From CAYNFT01 sp964396535 (GTDB lineage: Bacteria > Chloroflexota > Dehalococcoidia > Dehalococcoidales > UBA2162): a DNA stretch of 59,750 nt. Location of the stretch: contig CAYNFT010000001.1 in the NCBI GenBank assembly GCA_964396535.1, forward strand, positions 1-59,750. The letters run 5' to 3'. The translations under genes and the position numbers were made by a program. Each line of letters begins with the position of its first letter. The stretch's first letter is position 1. Positions 54,633-59,750 of this stretch are shown piece after piece. The notes beneath the pieces were generated by a model. It saw nothing but the letters and a program-made list of their open reading frames with translations, made no database searches and was not told the origin of the DNA.

Positions 54633-56618
54633 TTATATGAGATGTATCTGGCGTGACCTTCGCGTGACGATGTACAGGACGAGCAAGCCCATAACCAGAA
54701 CTGTACCTACACTAAAGTCCAGTAGAAACCAGTTAAATCCTGGTTCCCCCGGTGTTACAGTCATCCTGGCTACGTTGAAGCGTCCGGTCAGACCAGCTAC
54801 CTTAACCTGATGACTGCCTACGGCCAGGTTAGATAGTTCAAAGGTTAATATTTCACTACTACCTGCGGCGAGGGTAACTTCTTCTATCGCCCGCACTATT
54901 CCATCGATTATCAGGTGCAATTCAAAACTTCCAGCAGTAGCACCCTCGTTAGTCATTGTAAGGTTAATGGTAACCGTCTCTCCTAGATAAGCTTTTTGAG
55001 GATTTATTATAAGATTACTTATCTCAAACTTTGCTGGCAATGGGGATGGGGGAGGTGCCACCTCAACGGCAACGACGAATAATGATGCATGGCTGATTAG
55101 CGCCTTTGCCTTGCCAATCTCGACCGGGGAGTCGGGGGGTGGTTGCAACCGTACCAGGTCCTGCTCATCGGTATAGTTTGCCACGAATGGCAGGAAGGTA
55201 TTCTCAGGTAAATCTTCCGGGTCATACCTGATAGCGAGCCTGGCGGGGGGATAAAAGTCTAAGCCAGTAGACTCCATATCAAGATTGTAAGCTGTAAGTT
55301 TATAAACGGGGCTGAGGACAATGATACCATCAGGAACAACTATCGATTCATCAGTTATGCTCAATTCAATCAGACTCAGTATTGCTCCACCGAAACCAGT
55401 AACTCTGGTTCCACTATCAATATCAATAATGAAATTTTTATTGCGGTCAGTTAACGTCAGCGCTTCAGTCAGAATTCCGTCGGCTCCGATTTCTACGCTG
55501 GATTCCTGGTCCAGCATATTTATTTCCAGTATATTAGTGGTAGTAGGACTTTCCTCCTCTTCTTCGGTAGGCGGAGGACCTTCTTCAACAGGTTCTGTAT
55601 ATGGCGGGGCAAGTATAGTGTATTTGCTGAAGTGGCTGACTTGTGCTGAGATAGTTTTATTCACTCTGTTAACAGTACAACCGTCGAGTGGAATCCACTC
55701 ACCGGCAGCTGTATCCCATAGCGCGATAACCAGAGTGCTTTCATCGGTTCCCTGAGGTATGTCAGCAGGGTTATAAGCTAGGGTAATGGTTATTGGTCGG
55801 TCAAAGGTAGCCCCGTCCGGACCTGCTTCATAGTTAAGACCGACTATGGTATTATCATCCGGCGGAGGTGGTGGCTCTCTGTCTTTCACCAAAATCCATA
55901 TTTCAGTAAGAGGCTGGTCTTCTTTGGTCTTGCCAACGGTTCCTTCACTAATAACAACCTGTCCTTTGCTGCCCACAGATTTAGTAGTGACCTTTTCAGT
56001 GAATATGCCTTCCCCGGTGACAACCCCTGAAACGTCAGTAATATTGCACTCCCGGAGCAGGTATTTTATGGTAAAAGCTATATCATCTCCCTGAATTTCG
56101 TTGCCCGCCTGAGCAGGCAGCTCCCATTCCAATCGCAGGTTGACAGTATTACCGACCTTAAGAGGTATTATCTCTATATATTCTCGCCCGGTAGCACTCT
56201 GCGGAAGGCTATTAATTATTGTCGGCAGATTTATATTGGTACTCAGGTCGTCTGCTATGAGATTAAGCAGCAAGTAGTCAGCAAACTCGCCCGGTTCTGT
56301 GGTGTCACCCGTCTCAGATTCAGGATTAACGCCTTCATTACTGACAATATCGCTTATCCAGATAGTAACGAAACCATCCTTGCTTCCGATATTATGCAGT
56401 TCAACTGTCCTGGAACCGTTATTTGCAGGCTGGATATTGGTTATATTCCAGGGCGTAGCTCCTTCACCACCCAGCTCAAGGTCCACCGGGTTGGTATCAG
56501 CCTTAGCTACGGATGGGAAAAAACCAAGCAGAGTTAGCCCTGTAATCATGGATATAGCTATTCTAACTGTATTCTTGAGAGATATCTTCACAGCGTTGTT
56601 CTTAACCGTTATTTCCAT
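54633..56618 (-). CDS. Large surface protein with C-terminal CARDB-like domain and membrane anchor
   Basis: 661 residues. An N-terminal signal-like helix (about 15-40, ending SVAKADT) leads to a domain with PVDLELGGEGATPWNITNIQPANNGSRTVELHN, like the TasA/camelysin-type extracellular domains. Two Pro/Glu linkers (REPPPPPDD, EEGPPPTEEEEE) separate beta-rich parts. A CARDB-like domain (FEISNLIINPQKAYLGETVTINLTMTNEG, about 545-640) comes before a final helix and RRSRQ. It is likely anchored outside the cell. Its start overlaps the end of the gene before it by ten bases. Confidence 0.8.
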   Translation of the reverse strand: MEITVKNNAVKISLKNTVRIAISMITGLTLLGFFPSVAKADTNPVDLELGGEGATPWNITNIQPANNGSRTVELHNIGSKDGFVTIWISDIVSNEGVNPESETGDTTEPGEFADYLLLNLIADDLSTNINLPTIINSLPQSATGREYIEIIPLKVGNTVNLRLEWELPAQAGNEIQGDDIAFTIKYLLRECNITDVSGVVTGEGIFTEKVTTKSVGSKGQVVISEGTVGKTKEDQPLTEIWILVKDREPPPPPDDNTIVGLNYEAGPDGATFDRPITITLAYNPADIPQGTDESTLVIALWDTAAGEWIPLDGCTVNRVNKTISAQVSHFSKYTILAPPYTEPVEEGPPPTEEEEESPTTTNILEINMLDQESSVEIGADGILTEALTLTDRNKNFIIDIDSGTRVTGFGGAILSLIELSITDESIVVPDGIIVLSPVYKLTAYNLDMESTGLDFYPPARLAIRYDPEDLPENTFLPFVANYTDEQDLVRLQPPPDSPVEIGKAKALISHASLFVVAVEVAPPPSPLPAKFEISNLIINPQKAYLGETVTINLTMTNEGATAGSFELHLIIDGIVRAIEEVTLAAGSSEILTFELSNLAVGSHQVKVAGLTGRFNVARMTVTPGEPGFNWFLLDFSVGTVLVMGLLVLYIVTRRSRQIHLI

Positions 56619-56992
56619 CTATCACGAAGTGCCTTCTGGACCTTCTCTTCTATTGTTTCCTCTAACGTTCCCTTAGCTACTACTTTAAGTGTCTTTTTTT
56701 GTTCCTGCTCCAGTCTTGATATTTCTCCCTGGTAGAAACGCTGGTATAGTTGTTTCTCCTGTCTCCATCCTGCCAGCCAGACCAGGGCTAACCCAATAGC
56801 AGCAACCGATGCCACGACCACAAGTCCTGCCTTTGTATACGTAGCTAAAATTATGACAAGGATAAGAATAGCGAACAAGAATACAGCAATATTCAAGTCC
56901 CACCTTGCATTTCTGGCCCTATCTCTTGCTATATGTGCAGCCGTTTGCTCTATTTCCGGGCTTATTTGCTGGGTAGCTTCATTTTCACTCAT
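56609..56992 (-). CDS. Two-helix membrane protein of the surface-protein cluster
   Basis: 127 residues. A charged N-terminus is followed by two adjacent helices (about 34-53 and 57-75) and a long amphipathic tail (YQGEISRLEQEQKKTLKVVAKGTLEETIEEKVQKAL). Its last codons overlap the start of the 661-residue surface protein, indicating coupled translation. Function unknown; it may organise or anchor the surface proteins. Confidence 0.65.
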   Translation of the reverse strand: MSENEATQQISPEIEQTAAHIARDRARNARWDLNIAVFLFAILILVIILATYTKAGLVVVASVAAIGLALVWLAGWRQEKQLYQRFYQGEISRLEQEQKKTLKVVAKGTLEETIEEKVQKALRDRWK

Positions 56993-57012
56993 CAGTTAAC
57001 TCCCCTTTGCTT

Positions 57013-59750
57013 TCATTCCTCGTCACCTACTCCGCTCACGTCTGGCTCTGGCGCGCTATATTCACGATAGTAGTAGGTTACTACCCAGTCTTGAATACTG
57101 GGGATGTCTGTACTATAAGTACTGGACAGGTTAGCTCGGAGCCTTATCTGGTCATAGTCCGTGAGCACTGATGATATATCCACTGGAGAGGTATTAAAGC
57201 CGGCAGAGTTGCCCGGCAGCTCACCATCAGGGATGAGACTCCAGACTGAGCCGGTGTAGTATTCCAATTGATATATAATATCTGAATTGGTTTGTTCGGT
57301 GTCATTCCAGGAAAGCTGGATACCCACAGCAAAACGGGTAGCAGTATCTATAGGTATGGTCGTTGACCTGAGTGTACCTGAAGCCGAGACTGCTTTGTCG
57401 AACTCGACATATGTCTTGAACCAGAGGTCATGGTCGGTCATTGTCCAGTCGGTTCCACCGTTAGAGGAGTAGGAACGGTCACCATTCGCGTAGACATCAA
57501 CACTCTGATAGGCCACATTATAGTAGTTGGAGGCATCCCCACCGGTGGTCTTAACCACTATAGTATATCGTGTGCCACTGGTAATAGAAGCTGGCGTGGA
57601 GAAGAAGAACACGTAGTCCTTGGCTGAGGTGCCGATGTCACTTCTGCTGGCAGATGCATAAATTGTTCCCGTGGGCTGGTATTTCCCTGTGGCCGAGGTA
57701 ATGTAGGTTGTGAAGTACAAATCTGCGGAGCTATCGGGCATCCAGCTACCACCGCTATCGGAGGAAGCGCATTCTTTACCCAGTCCATAAGCATCGGAAT
57801 TCTGATAGCCCACTCCGTAGCAGTTGCTGGCATCACCGCCGCTGGTGTAGACAACAATGGCGTAGTTAGTCTCAGCGGTGATGCTATATGGCGAGCTGAA
57901 GACGAAGTCATATTCGCCGGCGGTGGTAATATCGCTTCTGGAGGTGCTGGCATACACCGTGCTGCCCGGGGTATCACCTACCTGCACTGTTATATACGTT
58001 CTGAAGTAAAGGTCGGTAAAGCTGCTTCCTATCCAGTCTGTTCCACTATTGATTGAAGAGCACTCCCTGCCGTTAGCGTAGGCATCGGAGTCCTGGTAGC
58101 TGACTCCATAATAATTGCTGGCATCGCCGCCGCTGGTGTAGATAACGATGGCGTACTTGGTGCCGGCGGTTACGGTATAGGGTGCAGAGTAGGTGAAGTC
58201 ATATTCGCCGGCGGTGGTAATATCGCTCCTTGAGGAGGTGGCATACACCGTGCTGCCCGGAACGTAGGCATTTATCGTCACATGGGTCTGAAAATAAAAG
58301 TCGTAGGTATCATATCCGGTCCAGGAGTTGCTGTAATCGCCAGAGTGGCATGCCCTGCCAATGGCATAGTCATTGGAGTTCTGAAGAAAAACAGGGTAAT
58401 TATTGCCTGCATCGCCGCCATCCGTCTTTATCACAATGGCGTATTTAACTCCGGAGGTAACTGAAGGCGGGGAACTGAAGGTAAAATCGTATGTGCTGAA
58501 CGAGGTGCCAATATCAAGGGAGTTTTTACTGGTGGTAGCATAGATAGTGGTGCCAGGTAAGTCGTCTACAGTGCAGTTCCGTATCTGCACGTCTATAGTA
58601 CCAAGAGGGTTTCCCATCTTTGTTCTGAAGTAAAGGTCAGTAGAGCTACTCCCTGTCCAATCTGCTCCGCCGTTTGTAGAAGAGCACTCCCTGCCGTTAG
58701 CGTAGGCATCGGAGTCCTGGTAGCTGACTCCATAATAATTGCTGGCATCGCCGCCGCTGGTATAGATAACGATGGAGTATTTGGTGCCGGAGGTTACGGC
58801 ATAGGGAGTAGAGTAGGTGAACTCATATTCGCCGGCGGTGGTGATATCGCTTCTGGAGGTGCTGGCATACACTGTGCTGCCCGGAATGTCTCCTGACGGT
58901 ACCGTTACGTATGTTCTGAAGAAAAGGTCAGTAGAGTTGCTCTCTGTCCAATCTGCTCCGCCGTTTGTAGAAGAGCACTCCCTGCCGTTAGCGTAGGCAT
59001 CGGAGTCCTGGTAGCTGACTCCATAATAATTGCTGGCATCGCCGCCGCTGGTATAGATAACGATGGAGTATTTGGTGCCGGAGGTTACGGCATAGGGAGT
59101 AGAGTAGGTGAACTCATATTCGCCGGCGGTGGTGATATCGCTTCTGGAGGTGCTGGCATACACTGTGCTGCCTGGAACGTATCCCGCCGGTACCGTTACG
59201 TATGTTCTGAAGTAGAGGTCGGTAGAGCTGCTCCCTGTCCAGTCTGCTCCGCCGTTTGTAGAAGAGCACTCCATGTTGTTAGCGTAGGCATCGGAGTCCT
59301 GGTAGCTGACTCCATAATAATTGCTGCCATCACCGCCGCTGGTATAGATAACGATGGAGTATTTGGTGCCGGAGGTTACAGAGTAGGGCGAAGGGTAGGT
59401 GAACTCATATTCTCCGGCGGTGGTGATATCGCTTCTGGAGGCGGTTGAATACACTGTGCTGCCCGGAGCATAGGCGCTTGTGGCAACATAGGTCTGAAAA
59501 TAGATATCCAAAGCGGGATATCCTACCCAGTCTGTTCCGGCGTTTGCGGACGCAGAAGCCCTGCCGTTTGCATATACATCAGAACCCTGGTAGTAAAGTG
59601 GGTAGTTATTGGAAGCATTACCACTGGCAGTGTAGATAACGATAGCGTACTTAACTCCAGAAGTAACACTGGCCGGTGAACTGAAGATGAAATCATATTG
59701 CCCCACAGCACCGATGTCACCGGGGTCCTTGCTGGCCGAAGCATAGACAG
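57013..59750 (-). CDS. Repeat-rich surface protein, 5' end outside the window
   Basis: At least 912 codons, open to the window edge. Eight units of about 95-97 residues repeat the theme PGSTVYASTSRSDITTAGEYEF...SGTKYSIVIYTSGGDASNYYGVSYQDSDAY..., with aromatic and Gly/Ser-rich beta strands. The last 130 residues form a different domain (IPIDTATRFAVGIQLSWNDTEQTNSDIIYQLEYYTGSVW) and the tail is acidic (EPDVSGVGDEE). No cell-wall motif or membrane helix is at the C-terminus. It precedes two membrane-anchored genes in a likely operon. A secreted or S-layer-associated adhesin-like protein is plausible. Confidence 0.8.
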   Translation of the reverse strand, partial: VYASASKDPGDIGAVGQYDFIFSSPASVTSGVKYAIVIYTASGNASNNYPLYYQGSDVYANGRASASANAGTDWVGYPALDIYFQTYVATSAYAPGSTVYSTASRSDITTAGEYEFTYPSPYSVTSGTKYSIVIYTSGGDGSNYYGVSYQDSDAYANNMECSSTNGGADWTGSSSTDLYFRTYVTVPAGYVPGSTVYASTSRSDITTAGEYEFTYSTPYAVTSGTKYSIVIYTSGGDASNYYGVSYQDSDAYANGRECSSTNGGADWTESNSTDLFFRTYVTVPSGDIPGSTVYASTSRSDITTAGEYEFTYSTPYAVTSGTKYSIVIYTSGGDASNYYGVSYQDSDAYANGRECSSTNGGADWTGSSSTDLYFRTKMGNPLGTIDVQIRNCTVDDLPGTTIYATTSKNSLDIGTSFSTYDFTFSSPPSVTSGVKYAIVIKTDGGDAGNNYPVFLQNSNDYAIGRACHSGDYSNSWTGYDTYDFYFQTHVTINAYVPGSTVYATSSRSDITTAGEYDFTYSAPYTVTAGTKYAIVIYTSGGDASNYYGVSYQDSDAYANGRECSSINSGTDWIGSSFTDLYFRTYITVQVGDTPGSTVYASTSRSDITTAGEYDFVFSSPYSITAETNYAIVVYTSGGDASNCYGVGYQNSDAYGLGKECASSDSGGSWMPDSSADLYFTTYITSATGKYQPTGTIYASASRSDIGTSAKDYVFFFSTPASITSGTRYTIVVKTTGGDASNYYNVAYQSVDVYANGDRSYSSNGGTDWTMTDHDLWFKTYVEFDKAVSASGTLRSTTIPIDTATRFAVGIQLSWNDTEQTNSDIIYQLEYYTGSVWSLIPDGELPGNSAGFNTSPVDISSVLTDYDQIRLRANLSSTYSTDIPSIQDWVVTYYYREYSAPEPDVSGVGDEE
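58620..59480. repeat. 291-bp tandem DNA repeats
   Basis: The marker AGAGCACTCC recurs at 58681, 58972 and 59263, exactly 291 bases (97 codons) apart. Between the first two units long stretches are identical. Older, more diverged units lie between 57400 and 58560. Confidence 0.92.

Overview
The window looks like chromosomal DNA of an anaerobic, non-model Chloroflexota, most likely class Dehalococcoidia. This is inferred from gene content and was not tested by search. The pointers are a tungsten/molybdenum aldehyde:ferredoxin oxidoreductase with a MoaD-like partner, a C_GCAxxG_C_C redox protein, a tubulin/FtsZ-like protein beside dnaX, a DUF5679 micro-protein, a T-box-controlled trp operon, and a UGSC-type gene with an in-frame UGA. 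Spacing and Shine-Dalgarno (SD) motifs are ordinary bacterial, and TAG, TGA and TAA are all used as normal stops.

Layout. 0-7.1 kb: repeats, then the redox protein, aldehyde:ferredoxin oxidoreductase, MoaD-like carrier, carB (no carA) and a PH-like membrane protein. 7.1-12.8 kb: a belt of decayed genes (SDR, DUF169, a small membrane protein, LarA-like, cupin) with two apparently intact genes, a TPR lipoprotein and an NTF2-like protein. 12.8-20.3 kb: promoter, Trp T-box and trpEGDCF-[nuclease-like ORF]-trpBA. 20.4-31.2 kb: DUF5679 protein, FtsZ-like protein, dnaX-ybaB-recR, a GNAT protein, two SAM methyltransferases, a UbiA-type prenyltransferase, recO and lysS. 31.2-38.2 kb: an unknown gene, serS, a nonsense-mutated 2TM gene, a cytochrome-like membrane protein, a collagen-like/propeller lipoprotein and a P-type ATPase. 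38.3-42.4 kb: pieces of a UGSC gene on both sides of a solitary family-5 substrate-binding lipoprotein, then a DUF457-like gene and tRNA-Cys. 42.5-48 kb: VTT-domain protein, DUF4349/PKD lipoprotein, CinA-C, HIT, a divergent Nudix protein convergent with an eIF2B/ribose-1,5-bisphosphate isomerase-like gene. 48-53.8 kb: rph, then proA and proB separated by a solitary DNA methyltransferase and an unknown gene. 53.9-59.75 kb: three joined gene fragments, then a surface-protein cluster ending in a 291-bp-repeat gene that runs off the window.

Two threads tie the window together. First, a double-hairpin repeat (G/C-rich arm plus a CGAA-loop hairpin) occurs about 15 times in intergenic spaces; its GGGTGAGG tail serves as ribosome binding site for several genes, and one copy is split by a second repeat with a 10-bp target duplication. 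Second, gene decay is common: three reading frames carry a single in-frame TAG, and others carry frameshifts or deletions. The UGSC reading frame is different: its only internal stop is a UGA exactly at the selenocysteine position of that family, followed by a plausible SECIS-like hairpin.
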